Shown here piece after piece: positions 56,234 to 64,000 of a DNA stretch of 64,000 nt. The notes beneath the pieces are model-generated. The model was not told where the DNA came from, did no database searches, and saw only the letters and a list, made by a program, of their open reading frames with translations. This DNA is from an uncultured Microbulbifer sp. (GTDB lineage Bacteria > Pseudomonadota > Gammaproteobacteria > Pseudomonadales > Cellvibrionaceae). Location of the stretch: positions 1 to 64,000 of the forward strand of contig NZ_CANMKV010000011.1 of the NCBI RefSeq assembly GCF_947498635.1, written 5' to 3'. Each line of letters begins with the position of its first letter. Position 1 is the first letter of the stretch. The position numbers were made by a program, and so were the translations under genes.

Positions 56234-57340
56234 ATGATCAGCAACTACACCCGAACACTGCCCGAAGTGTTTAAAAGCCAAACTACCGGAAAACCCGTGC
56301 ACCCCATACTCTCCATAGAAAACCTTCAGTGCCGCTACGGCAAGCAGGTGGTTATCGAATCAGTTTCCTTTGCTTTACAGGCCGGGGAGATTGCCTGCTT
56401 GTTGGGCCCCAGCGGCTGCGGCAAAACAACGTTGCTACACGCCATCGCTGGATTTCAGCCAGTCGCTGCAGGGAATATCCAACTGTCTGGAGAAGTAATC
56501 TCTTCTCCCAAAGTAAAGATTCCTGCGGAGCAGCGCAAAATTGGGGTGGTATTTCAGGATTATGCCCTCTTCCCACACCTCACTGTTGAGCAGAATATCG
56601 CCTTTGGTATCCAGTCAACGCCAAAAGGCGAACGGCTATCCCGCACTCAGTCGTTGCTACAGCTAGTACGGCTGGAAGGCTTCGAGCAACAGTATCCGCA
56701 CCAACTATCCGGCGGTCAGCAGCAGCGTGTCGCTCTGGCTCGGGCACTGGCACCTCGCCCCAAGCTATTGCTGCTGGATGAACCCTTTTCCAACCTAGAT
56801 ACCGAACTGCGCCGCAGTCTCGCCGCCGAAGTCCGCCATATACTGCGCGAAGAGAAGATCCCTGCGATTATTGTTACCCACGACCGCCACGAGGCCTTTA
56901 TTGCTGGAGACAAGCTGGGAGTGCTCAGCCAAGGTCAATTACAGCAGTGGGACAGTCCACAAAATACTTATCAGAAACCAAAGAATTTGGCGGTTGCGAG
57001 AATCGTTAGTGAAGGGAACATCATCTCCGGTACTGTCTTGGGCAATGACCTGATCAGCACCCCATTAGGGGAAGTAAATATACCGACAGCTGCATACGAA
57101 AATGGGGATAAGCTTGAACTGTTTGTGCGCAGTGAGGATATTGCCGCAGGCGAACATCCCCGCGCGGTTATGGCACAGGTGGTGGAAAAGAATTTTCTCG
57201 GCAATCAGGTGAGCTACCGCTTTCAGTTAGCTGCAGGCGAAACCGTCGAGGCCGCTTTGAAGGCAAATATTCAAGCCGCTGCCGGTGATAAACTACCCCT
57301 ACGTCTCTCCTCTGCCCTAGTGTTTGAGCAGGCCCAATAG
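56234..57340 (+). CDS. fbpC: Ferric iron ABC transporter ATPase (FbpC-like)
   Basis: About 368 residues; ATG at 56234 chosen, although TTG at 56210 is in frame. Walker A GPSGCGKTT, Q-loop VFQDYALFPHLT, signature LSGGQQQR, Walker B LLLLDEPFSNLD, H-loop VTHDRHEA, and a C-terminal TOBE-like part. FbpC/AfuC-type ATPases energise ferric uptake. It lies on the + strand and converges with the permease gene, whose stop is 6 bp away, so it is not co-transcribed with fbpAB. Confidence 0.85.
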   Translation: MISNYTRTLPEVFKSQTTGKPVHPILSIENLQCRYGKQVVIESVSFALQAGEIACLLGPSGCGKTTLLHAIAGFQPVAAGNIQLSGEVISSPKVKIPAEQRKIGVVFQDYALFPHLTVEQNIAFGIQSTPKGERLSRTQSLLQLVRLEGFEQQYPHQLSGGQQQRVALARALAPRPKLLLLDEPFSNLDTELRRSLAAEVRHILREEKIPAIIVTHDRHEAFIAGDKLGVLSQGQLQQWDSPQNTYQKPKNLAVARIVSEGNIISGTVLGNDLISTPLGEVNIPTAAYENGDKLELFVRSEDIAAGEHPRAVMAQVVEKNFLGNQVSYRFQLAAGETVEAALKANIQAAAGDKLPLRLSSALVFEQAQ

Positions 57341-57346
57341 TAACTA

Positions 57347-59032
57347 TCAAGATAGGGCGGGCGCTTCAGAGCTCGCCAGGGCTGTGCGCTCCTCACCTCT
57401 ACGTGACCCAATGGAACGGCTCAGCAAAATCACCGGGATTAATCCCACCAAGACAATCAATAAAGCCCCCAGGGCCGAGCGTTCCAGCATCTCATCAGAA
57501 GCAAACTGGTAAACATAAGTCGCTAGGGTATCAAAGCCGAAGGGGCGCAGTAGCAAAGTCGCCGGCAGTTCTTTCATACAGTCTACAAAGACCACCAGGC
57601 CGCCTGTGAGAAGGCCTGTACGCACCAAGGGGAGATGCACAGCCCACAAGGTTTGCCAGCTATTACGCCCCAGAGAGCGGGCAGCCCTATCCATAGATGG
57701 GGTTACCTTCTCCAGACTGGATTCTATGGCCCCCGTGGATACCGCCAGGAAGCGCACTGTATAGGCAAAAATAATGGCAAAAATACTGCCGCTTAACATT
57801 AGCCCTATGGAGATATCGAAGTGTTCACGTAAAAAAGCATCGACGGCATTATCAAAAGCGGCCAAGGGAATCAGGACACCAATCGCCAATACCGCCCCTG
57901 GCATTGCATAACCCAGCTTGGAAAAGCCGACTAAAAGCTTCACAGACCTCTTGGGTTGCAGCCGCTTACCGTAAGCCAGCAGCAAGCCCAGCAATACAGA
58001 GACCAATGCCGCTGCGATAGACAGCAACAAGCTATTGCTGGCGATCTGTATAAAATCTTCACTCCAATAGCTGGAAAAGTTACTCAGTGCGTATCCACCC
58101 AGAACCAGCAGGGGGATAATAAAACCAGCCACCAACAGTAACCCGCAAAACAAGAAAGCTATACCGGATCGCCAGCCACGTAACACATAACGTTCACGCT
58201 GGGAATTTGGCGATTGTACAAAGTGCTTCTGTCTCGCCCGCCCCATTCGCTCCAGCGTAATTAGCAGAACCACAAAAATCAGGGTGCTACAGGCAATTTG
58301 TGCCGCCCCCCCTAAATTACCGCGGCTCAGCCAGGTATCGTAAATCCCGACACTCAAGGTGCGCACCGCAAAGAAGTCGACAGTGCCGAAGTCATTCAGG
58401 GTTTCCATCAAGACCAGTGATAAGCCCACCGCAATTGCCGGGCGTGCCATTGGCAGGGATACGCGCAAAAAGCTCTGCCAGGGCGTACAGCCCAATGACC
58501 GGCTCGCGGCCCGTATACTGCCACACTGTTCGATAAACGCCGCGCGCGCGAGCATATACACATAGGGAAAGAGCACCAGTGACAGCATGGCAATCGCCCC
58601 CCCCATACTGCGGATCTCAGGGAACCAGTAGTCCCTGGCCGTCTGCCAACCAAACCAGGCCCGCAAGGACTTTTGCACGGGGCCCGCGTACTCCAGCAAA
58701 TCTGTATAGACGTAGGCAATCACATAGGCGGGAACGGCAAACGGCAGTAGCAATGCCCACTCAAACAAACGGCGCCCGGGGAACTGGCACATGCTCACCA
58801 GCCAAGCGCTGCCCACGCCCGCTATCAGTGTTACTAAACCGACACCACCAGCCAGAAGTAATGTGGAGGACACATAGTGGAACAGCACCGTGTCTAACAG
58901 GTGCGGCCAGATATTCTCTTCAGGAAAAAATGCCAACCAAAAGATAGAGAGCACTGGCAAAGCTACTAGAAGGGAAATAGTAGCTACCAGAAGCAGCCAG
59001 CGGGAAGCTGATAAATTCGCTCGGTTTAGCAT
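57347..59032 (-). CDS. fbpB: Ferric iron ABC transporter permease (FbpB-like)
   Basis: 561 residues, a fused double permease with about 12 helices. The two binding-protein-dependent loops (around AASRSLGCTPWQSFLRVSLPMARPAI and AARSLGRNSWQTLWAVHLPLVR) are the EAA motifs that contact the ATPase. Same strand and order as fbpA, 122 bp downstream of it, and preceded by a hairpin. Together with FbpA and FbpC it forms the ferric importer in the inner membrane. The N-terminus has the usual short cytoplasmic leader. Confidence 0.88.
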   Translation of the reverse strand: MLNRANLSASRWLLLVATISLLVALPVLSIFWLAFFPEENIWPHLLDTVLFHYVSSTLLLAGGVGLVTLIAGVGSAWLVSMCQFPGRRLFEWALLLPFAVPAYVIAYVYTDLLEYAGPVQKSLRAWFGWQTARDYWFPEIRSMGGAIAMLSLVLFPYVYMLARAAFIEQCGSIRAASRSLGCTPWQSFLRVSLPMARPAIAVGLSLVLMETLNDFGTVDFFAVRTLSVGIYDTWLSRGNLGGAAQIACSTLIFVVLLITLERMGRARQKHFVQSPNSQRERYVLRGWRSGIAFLFCGLLLVAGFIIPLLVLGGYALSNFSSYWSEDFIQIASNSLLLSIAAALVSVLLGLLLAYGKRLQPKRSVKLLVGFSKLGYAMPGAVLAIGVLIPLAAFDNAVDAFLREHFDISIGLMLSGSIFAIIFAYTVRFLAVSTGAIESSLEKVTPSMDRAARSLGRNSWQTLWAVHLPLVRTGLLTGGLVVFVDCMKELPATLLLRPFGFDTLATYVYQFASDEMLERSALGALLIVLVGLIPVILLSRSIGSRRGEERTALASSEAPALS

Positions 59033-59061
59033 GAATTAAGCAATCAAAAGCCCATTATAAA

Positions 59062-59092
59062 AGAACGGCCCTGGTCTCTCGACAGGGCCGTT
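59062..59092 (-). terminator. Hairpin between fbpA and fbpB
   Basis: Stem AACGGCCCTG ... CAGGGCCGTT, followed on the minus strand by TTCTTTTAT. It probably attenuates read-through into fbpB so that the binding protein is made in excess. Inference from the structure. Confidence 0.65.
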
Positions 59093-59154
59093 CGAATAAG
59101 ACTGAGATAGTACTGCCAATATGCTGGGCAGCAATTTCCACTCAGTTAACCATT

Positions 59155-60195
59155 CTAAAAGTCAAAGCGCACTTCATCAACCATACGGGAAGCCGCCGGA
59201 ACGTAGGAACCGATTTCCGTGAGACTCAGATTGTCTTCCTTGAATTCCCCCATATATTCCTTAATCAACTCAGAGCGGGCCGTGCCGGGGCGCACCGGGA
59301 ATTCAAAGTTTTTCTCAGCATAAGAGTACTGAGCATCGGCGCCACTGAGGAACTCCAGCAGCTTAACGGCATTTTCACGGTTGGGGGCATGCTTGGTCAG
59401 CGCCGCGCCGGAAATAAACATATGGGTACCGCGATCCTTCTGGTTAGGGAAGATCAGATTTACTGATTTGGCCCAATCCACCTGCTCCGGCTGCTCCTTA
59501 TTGGTGATCATTTTACCGAAGTAGTAGCTGTTCCCCAGGGAAAGGTCACAGACACCTTCGCTAATGGCTTTAACCTGGGCGCGGTCATTGCCCTGCGGCT
59601 TACGCGCCAGATTCGCTTTCACCCCCTGCAGCCACTCTTTGGTTTCTGCTTCACCGTGGTGGGCGATCATGGAGGCGATCAAGGATAGGGTGTAAGGATG
59701 CTTGCCGCTGCGGGTACAGATTCGGCCCTTCCACTTGGGATCAACCATTTCTTCGTAGCGAGTGATTTCACCGGGCTTAACGCGGTCTTTGGAGGCGTAG
59801 ATTAAACGCGCTCGGGTTGTCAGGCCGAACCAGTTGCCGGCCTCATCACGGAATTGTGTCGGGATATTTTGCTCCAACACCTCGCTCTTCACCGGCTGGG
59901 TCAACTGCTTGTTCAGCAGGTCCATCAAGCTGCTGGTGTTGGAAGTGAGTACCAAATCTGCCGGACTGTTACGCCCCTCGCGCTGCAGGCGCTCGTTGAG
60001 CCCCTTGCTGGCATACACCACCTTTGTCTCAATACCGGTTTTCTCAGTAAATTCCTCCAGTATCGGCTCAATCAGAAAGGGCTGGCGGTAGGAGTAAATA
60101 TTCACTTGCTCCTCGGCATTGGCACCAATTGCTCCGGCCAGGCCAACAGCCACAGCGATTTTCTGGAATAGGGACTTGCTAAACATAGGAGTCAT
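59155..60195 (-). CDS. fbpA: Ferric iron-binding periplasmic protein (FbpA-like)
   Basis: 346 residues with a signal peptide (VAVGLAGAIGANA). The mature start EEQVNIYSYRQPFLIEPIL and the tyrosine pair in LGNSYYFGKM match ferric-binding proteins that use tyrosines for Fe(III). It carries iron through the periplasm to FbpB. A Fur-box palindrome lies just upstream of the ATG. Starts at 60195 or, nine bases inward, at 60186. Confidence 0.9.
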   Translation of the reverse strand: MTPMFSKSLFQKIAVAVGLAGAIGANAEEQVNIYSYRQPFLIEPILEEFTEKTGIETKVVYASKGLNERLQREGRNSPADLVLTSNTSSLMDLLNKQLTQPVKSEVLEQNIPTQFRDEAGNWFGLTTRARLIYASKDRVKPGEITRYEEMVDPKWKGRICTRSGKHPYTLSLIASMIAHHGEAETKEWLQGVKANLARKPQGNDRAQVKAISEGVCDLSLGNSYYFGKMITNKEQPEQVDWAKSVNLIFPNQKDRGTHMFISGAALTKHAPNRENAVKLLEFLSGADAQYSYAEKNFEFPVRPGTARSELIKEYMGEFKEDNLSLTEIGSYVPAASRMVDEVRFDF

Positions 60196-60213
60196 ATCAC
60201 CCGCGAATTGATT

Positions 60214-60228
60214 TGAGAAGCATTCTCA
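60214..60228. promoter_or_regulatory. Fur box upstream of fbpA
   Basis: TGAGAAGCATTCTCA, a palindrome close to the 7-1-7 Fur consensus TGATAAT-N-ATTATCA, ending 19 bp before the fbpA ATG. Repression by Fur when iron is plentiful is expected. Confidence 0.7.
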
Positions 60229-60335
60229 TTAGAGTTGGTGGGAATGTCAACTTCCCTGACACATTCGGGTGAGGCGGCAAAGTCGCAAAATCCCACCTAT
60301 GCTTACACTCAAACCGGTCATCCTACAGAGGCCCC

Positions 60336-60779
60336 ATGTATTACCTTGCTCTATCACTCACGCTGGCTCTTGCTCTCTCCGGCTGCGGCCGCCAGGGAGA
60401 TCCCTCCAAAACCCCAGGTGCAGAAACCGCGCCGGCTGCCGGTCAAGTCGCCAGCGATGCCATGAAACAGCCGACTGAACCCGGCCCAGACAACCCTACG
60501 GCGAATCCCCCCGATCAAACCCAGGCCCCCAGTGCTGGCAGTGCAACCTTATGTACACCGGAGTGGTTTGCCTGGGTTCAGCAGCAGGTGATTACTCAAC
60601 AAGATGGTGACCTGAAGAAGATGTATCCATCCGGCCTTCCTCCTGTGGGTAGTGAGGAATGGTTTGCCGCCGTCACCAAGCTAACTGGCGGCAACTTAAA
60701 TGATGTAAAGCCCGGTAGCCCGGAGTGGTGCCAGGCAATCCAGAAACGCCTGAGCCAACCTGACAGCCAGGGTCAATAA
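60336..60779 (+). CDS. Small lipoprotein of unknown function
   Basis: 147 residues with lipobox LSGC (MYYLALSLTLALALSGC). A Pro/Thr/Gln-rich linker (about residues 18-65) leads to a C-terminal region with CTPEWFAWVQQQV and WFAAVTKLTGG, a repeated W-x2-W/F helix-type pattern with two cysteines. No family recognised. Divergent from fbpA, with the Fur box about 110 bp from its start. Confidence 0.65.
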   Translation: MYYLALSLTLALALSGCGRQGDPSKTPGAETAPAAGQVASDAMKQPTEPGPDNPTANPPDQTQAPSAGSATLCTPEWFAWVQQQVITQQDGDLKKMYPSGLPPVGSEEWFAAVTKLTGGNLNDVKPGSPEWCQAIQKRLSQPDSQGQ

Positions 60780-60881
60780 CAGCAGCTGGAATAACGGTAT
60801 CTTTGAAAATCACTTGCGCGAAATGAACCATGTATTGCCCGATCAATGTGGAAATCGGGCCTTTCATTGAGGTAGCTCACC

Positions 60882-61148
60882 ATGAAGTCCATCAACAGCC
60901 TGTTGCTGGCCGCAATCGCCGCAACCACACTACAAACCGCAATCGCCTCTGAAAAACCCCCTCCCGGTGCTATGGCCTTGTCTATGGTACTCACCAAGCT
61001 TGAACAGCAGGGCTTTACCCCCATTGTGGAGGTGGACCTTGAGAGGGGCCGCTGGAAGGTAGAGGCCTACAAAGGCGACCAGAAGTACGATCTGGAAGTA
61101 GACCCAAACTCAGCTGAAATCCTCTCCAACAAACCCGACAACAGCTAA
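60882..61148 (+). CDS. Small PepSY-domain secreted protein
   Basis: 88 residues with a signal peptide (MKSINSLLLAAIAATTLQTAIA). The mature part, LEQQGFTPIVEVDLERGRWKVEAYKGDQKYDLEVDPNSAEI, is a compact PepSY-like domain, a fold often linked to protease inhibition or to metal/redox proteins. It precedes the aldehyde dehydrogenase gene by about 210 bp. A second protein of this type follows that gene (62942). Confidence 0.75.
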   Translation: MKSINSLLLAAIAATTLQTAIASEKPPPGAMALSMVLTKLEQQGFTPIVEVDLERGRWKVEAYKGDQKYDLEVDPNSAEILSNKPDNS

Positions 61149-61357
61149 ATTGCGCAACTCGCGATTACTATCCCGTGGCCATTATTGCCCTGGAGTAGGG
61201 AAACACCGGGGCAGGCCCAAACACATCACAGTTTTTACAAGAGTGGTTGCAACTCACGTAACCGTGGAGATTATGTCTATCTACTGACGCAATTGGTCAA
61301 TCACCAGTAGGATGAATGGGGTAGTCTGGTTAAATACTACCGCCAGAGGATAATAAA

Positions 61358-62803
61358 ATGACCATCCAGACCCTTACCCGGCAGGATGCAGACAGGGCGC
61401 TACTTCAGAATCAACTAGACCGTCAGCGCCGAGCCCACCTTGCCAATCCCGTTCCCAGTTATCAGCAACGAGTGCAAGACCTAAAAACCCTGGCACGTAT
61501 GCTGCGCGAGCAACAGGAGGCGATCGTTGAGGCAATATGCTCCGACTACGGCAATCGCTCACGGGAAGAAACCTTGCTCCTGGAAATCTATCCCGCTCTT
61601 GCCGGTATCAAGGATGCTATCCGCAACGTCAAAAAATGGATGAAGCCGCACCGGCGTCATATCGATCTCAAAGCCTACCCGTTATCGAAAAATAGGGTTA
61701 TACCGCAACCTTTGGGGGTGATTGGGGTGATAGTCCCCTGGAACTTCCCCATTAATCTGAGTATTTCCCCCCTGACCAACATCTTCGCCGCGGGCAACCA
61801 CGCGATGGTCAAGATGTCCACCAACTCGTGCCGGCTGGCTGAGCTATTAAAGCAGATCAGCCCCAATTACTTTCCCGAAGAGAAACTCTCTTTTATTGCC
61901 GATTACGGCGATATAGGCCCACTCTTTTCCAGCCTCAAGCTAGACCATCTGATTTTCACTGGCTCTAGTACCACCGGTCGCGCCGTGATGCGCTCAGCCG
62001 CGGAAAATCTCACCCCGGTTACTTTGGAATTGGGTGGTAAATCACCAGCTATCGTCGCCCCCGATTTTCCGATCGAAAAAGCAGCAGAACGCCTGATCCA
62101 CTGGAAAATGGTCAACGCAGGGCAGATTTGCGTCAATGTGGATTATCTCTTCCTACCGGAAGATCAGCTGGAAAATTTTATTGAGCATGCGAGCCGACTA
62201 GCCAAAAAATATTTTCCGAACTGGCAAAGCTCTGACTACACCTCCATTATTGACCGAGCCTCCTACCTGCGCCTGTGGGATACACTGGAAGACGCGATCA
62301 ATAAAGGGGCAAAGGTCTATGACCTGAGCGGCGGAGAGCTCAAACGGGAAGACAACCTACGAAAGTTCCCACCACATCTACTCGTCAATGTCAGTAACGA
62401 TATGTTGGCAATGCAGCGGGAAATTTTTGGTCCTCTCCTGCCAATTAAGACCTACTCAAAACCTGAAGAAGTAATCGACTATATCAATGCGCACCCCCGG
62501 CCCCTGGCTATTTACCCTTACACCCACGATAAAGACCTGCAAAATCGCTACATTGAGCAGGTAATGTCTGGCGGTGTTTCGATTAATAACTGTGTACTAC
62601 ACGTTGGCCAGCACGATATTCCATTTGGCGGTGTTGGTGAGAGTGGTATGGGTCACTATCACGGCTATGAAGGGTTTATTACTTTCTCCAAGCTGCGCCC
62701 AATTTATCAGCAGGGCCCCATCGACCTGCTGAAATTAATGCGCCCCCCCTATGGAAAGGTCTCCAGTAAATTACTGAACTATATGCTCAAGATGACCCGC
62801 TAA
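61358..62803 (+). CDS. Aldehyde dehydrogenase (coniferyl-aldehyde dehydrogenase-like)
   Basis: 481 residues. ALDH features: NAD/catalytic region VTLELGGKSPAIV, the cysteine in INAGQICVNVDY, and FGPLLPIKTY; the cysteine-containing stretch is the catalytic nucleophile. It lacks the N-terminal extension of class 1/2 ALDHs, and matches the CalB-like group. It oxidises an aldehyde to the acid with NAD(P). Signal: an AGGATAATAAA leader, and terminator at 62803. Substrate unknown. Flanked by the two PepSY-like genes. Confidence 0.9.
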   Translation: MTIQTLTRQDADRALLQNQLDRQRRAHLANPVPSYQQRVQDLKTLARMLREQQEAIVEAICSDYGNRSREETLLLEIYPALAGIKDAIRNVKKWMKPHRRHIDLKAYPLSKNRVIPQPLGVIGVIVPWNFPINLSISPLTNIFAAGNHAMVKMSTNSCRLAELLKQISPNYFPEEKLSFIADYGDIGPLFSSLKLDHLIFTGSSTTGRAVMRSAAENLTPVTLELGGKSPAIVAPDFPIEKAAERLIHWKMVNAGQICVNVDYLFLPEDQLENFIEHASRLAKKYFPNWQSSDYTSIIDRASYLRLWDTLEDAINKGAKVYDLSGGELKREDNLRKFPPHLLVNVSNDMLAMQREIFGPLLPIKTYSKPEEVIDYINAHPRPLAIYPYTHDKDLQNRYIEQVMSGGVSINNCVLHVGQHDIPFGGVGESGMGHYHGYEGFITFSKLRPIYQQGPIDLLKLMRPPYGKVSSKLLNYMLKMTR

Positions 62804-62841
62804 AAAATAACCCGGCGGACCAATTCCGTCGGGTTATTTTT
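62803..62841 (+). terminator. Terminator of the aldehyde dehydrogenase gene
   Basis: AAAATAACCCGGCGGA ... TCCGTCGGGTTATTTTT stem with T run, starting at the stop codon. Confidence 0.88.
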
Positions 62842-62941
62842 ATCCGAGATTCAATTTCTCTGTATTTGAATAAAAAACTGGCGTAATCATCATCCCCTGT
62901 CCACACTAAAGCTATGGCTTAGTTGTTGTGTGGAACCACGC

Positions 62942-63247
62942 ATGAGTTTTATCGTAACGGTCATGCTCGTCAGCAATTTGACAAATCCAATCCCCCCAGG
63001 GCTGGACCCCAATAAACCAGCACCCATCTATGATAGCCCTGACCTGTATGGAGCTACTCCATCTGTAATCGCTCTTGAGCCATCTACTATTCGATCCAAA
63101 CTTTATAGCCTGGGATTCAAACCAATTACCAGTATGCGATTTGTTGGTGGTCGCTGGAAAATACAAGCAGTTTATCAGGGAGAACTCCGGGCCCTGGAAG
63201 TCAATCCAGATAACGGAATTATTATTGCAGATCGCCTAGCAAAATAG
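62942..63247 (+). CDS. Small PepSY-like protein
   Basis: 101 residues from the ATG at 62942 (GTG at 62930 is in frame). The C-terminal half LGFKPITSMRFVGGRWKIQAVYQGELRALEVNPDNGIIIAD parallels the 60882 protein's PepSY region (EQQGFTPIVEVDLERGRWKVEAY). N-terminal part is not a strong signal peptide. Probably a paralogue of the preceding PepSY protein. Confidence 0.6.
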   Translation: MSFIVTVMLVSNLTNPIPPGLDPNKPAPIYDSPDLYGATPSVIALEPSTIRSKLYSLGFKPITSMRFVGGRWKIQAVYQGELRALEVNPDNGIIIADRLAK

Positions 63248-63300
63248 GCTTCATCCGAACTCACCTACAAATTAGCTGTTAAAAATATAACAAAATTCAT

Positions 63301-63364
63301 CTAAAGCTCTAAAGTTCTAAAGTTCTAAAGTTCTAAAGTTCTAAAGTTCTAAAGTTCTAAAGTT
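63301..63364 (+). repeat. Eight tandem copies of an 8-bp repeat
   Basis: CTAAAGTT repeated eight times, the first copy being CTAAAGCT. It lies 74 bp before the ketopantoate-reductase-like start. Copy-number change would alter promoter spacing, not the reading frame. Confidence 0.95.
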
Positions 63365-63437
63365 AACCACCTTATATTAGCAAGCTTATTTCTACCGACA
63401 CCAGAGTTACCAACAGCAAAAATACACGGCAGGATGA

Positions 63438-64000
63438 ATGAAAAAAGGGGAAATATTGATTTTTGGTGCCGGATCAGTCGGTTCTTATCTAGCAGCTAAG
63501 TTTGCTCTTTCAGGCCATAATATTAATGTCATTGGCAGGAAAGCAGAAAAGATTGGCAGCTACCTTTATATAAATGATGAGAAATTTCACTTTCCGACCA
63601 CCTCAACAAATATCAATTCACAAATTAAATACAACTACATATTTTTAACCTGCAAAATCTATGATTTAAAAAATAATCTTCAACACCTAAAAAGATGGAG
63701 CCCAAAATCAGAAATCATTATATTGCTGCAAAACTGTTTTTTCGATATAACTGAATTCAAAAACACTTACCCACAGGAGTTAACCAGCATCCTTGTGTTC
63801 GATGGATTTAACCTAACTGGCAACAGACTAAAGCACACCAAAGGGGCCGGATTTCTGCTTGAAAATGCTAAATATTCAGAGAGGCTAACTCAACTACTCA
63901 AAGACTCAAATATAGAAACCAGAACAACGGACAACATGCTACAGCACCGTGCAGAAAAGACCATCTATAACTGCGCGATAAATATATTCTCAGCGATCTA
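63438..64000 (+). CDS. Ketopantoate reductase family protein (PanE/ApbA-like), 3' end missing
   Basis: 188 codons visible from the ATG at 63438, running off the window. Rossmann NAD(P) motif GAGSVGSYLAAKFALSG at residues 10-26, then the conserved NVIGRKAEK and YIFLTCKIYD regions of ketopantoate reductases. The family reduces 2-dehydropantoate in pantothenate synthesis, but divergent members act on other substrates. AT-rich relative to the neighbouring genes. An 8-bp tandem repeat lies upstream. Confidence 0.75.
   Translation, partial: MKKGEILIFGAGSVGSYLAAKFALSGHNINVIGRKAEKIGSYLYINDEKFHFPTTSTNINSQIKYNYIFLTCKIYDLKNNLQHLKRWSPKSEIIILLQNCFFDITEFKNTYPQELTSILVFDGFNLTGNRLKHTKGAGFLLENAKYSERLTQLLKDSNIETRTTDNMLQHRAEKTIYNCAINIFSAI

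Overview
The window looks like chromosomal DNA of a marine-type gammaproteobacterium, most likely from the Cellvibrionales (Microbulbifer-like). That is inference from gene content and order: the hda / DUF2066 // purM-purN-DUF3108 block, small SRP RNA, class I fumarase, Fe-superoxide dismutase, TtcA, RsmE, FadL and CsrA. The backbone is moderately GC-rich with tidy bidirectional terminators. About 43.9-54.3 kb is clearly AT-richer and of foreign character.

Layout. 0-0.1 kb: end of an IS5-type element. 0.2-8.4 kb: small enzymes (GNAT, OsmC, pterin dehydratase), a DUF885 lipoprotein, a membrane fatty-acid hydroxylase divergent from a LysR regulator, fumarase, and a coiled-coil membrane protein. 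8.7-14.4 kb: sodB, two convergent DUF885 peptidase-like genes, and a tandem universal stress protein. 14.7-19.4 kb: hda-DUF2066 divergent from purM-purN-DUF3108. 19.6-25.6 kb: a FadL porin, a frameshifted PilJ-type sensor gene overlapping a DUF1116 gene, and an ACE-like M2 peptidase. 25.8-31.4 kb: ffs RNA, a QueD/PTPS-family gene, rsmE, a PstS-OmpA fusion behind a Pho box, and ald with its divergent Lrp/AsnC regulator. 31.5-41.1 kb: an Mpo1-like protein, a macrodomain deacetylase, putP, ttcA, tesA with a divergent YbbAP-type ABC pair, and bioA. 41.5-43.9 kb: a DUF6746 protein, csrA, and non-coding DNA with a MITE-like element.

43.9-54.3 kb is an integron gene-cassette array without an integrase in view (CALIN-like). 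Nine cassettes, all on the + strand, are separated by attC sites (RYYYAAC ... GTTRRRY). The cargo includes an OLD-family ATPase/TOPRIM nuclease, a PD-(D/E)XK-like protein, an alpha/beta hydrolase, small membrane proteins, a HExxH protein, and a complete Septu-type PtuA-PtuB pair. Three attC sites are parasitised. One carries an IS110/IS1111-family element whose transposase has an in-frame amber stop. Two carry antisense group II introns at exactly the same position of the R'' core; one is 710 bp with both ends but only a remnant of the maturase ORF, and the other is 5'-truncated and closes the array.

54.7-64 kb returns to ordinary genes: a DUF6629 membrane protein, a small lipoprotein, a ferric-iron FbpABC transporter with a Fur box, PepSY-like small proteins around an aldehyde dehydrogenase, and an 8-bp tandem repeat before a truncated ketopantoate-reductase-like gene.

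The most interesting part is the cassette array: a defence-gene store shaped by three independent mobile-element events targeted to attC sites.
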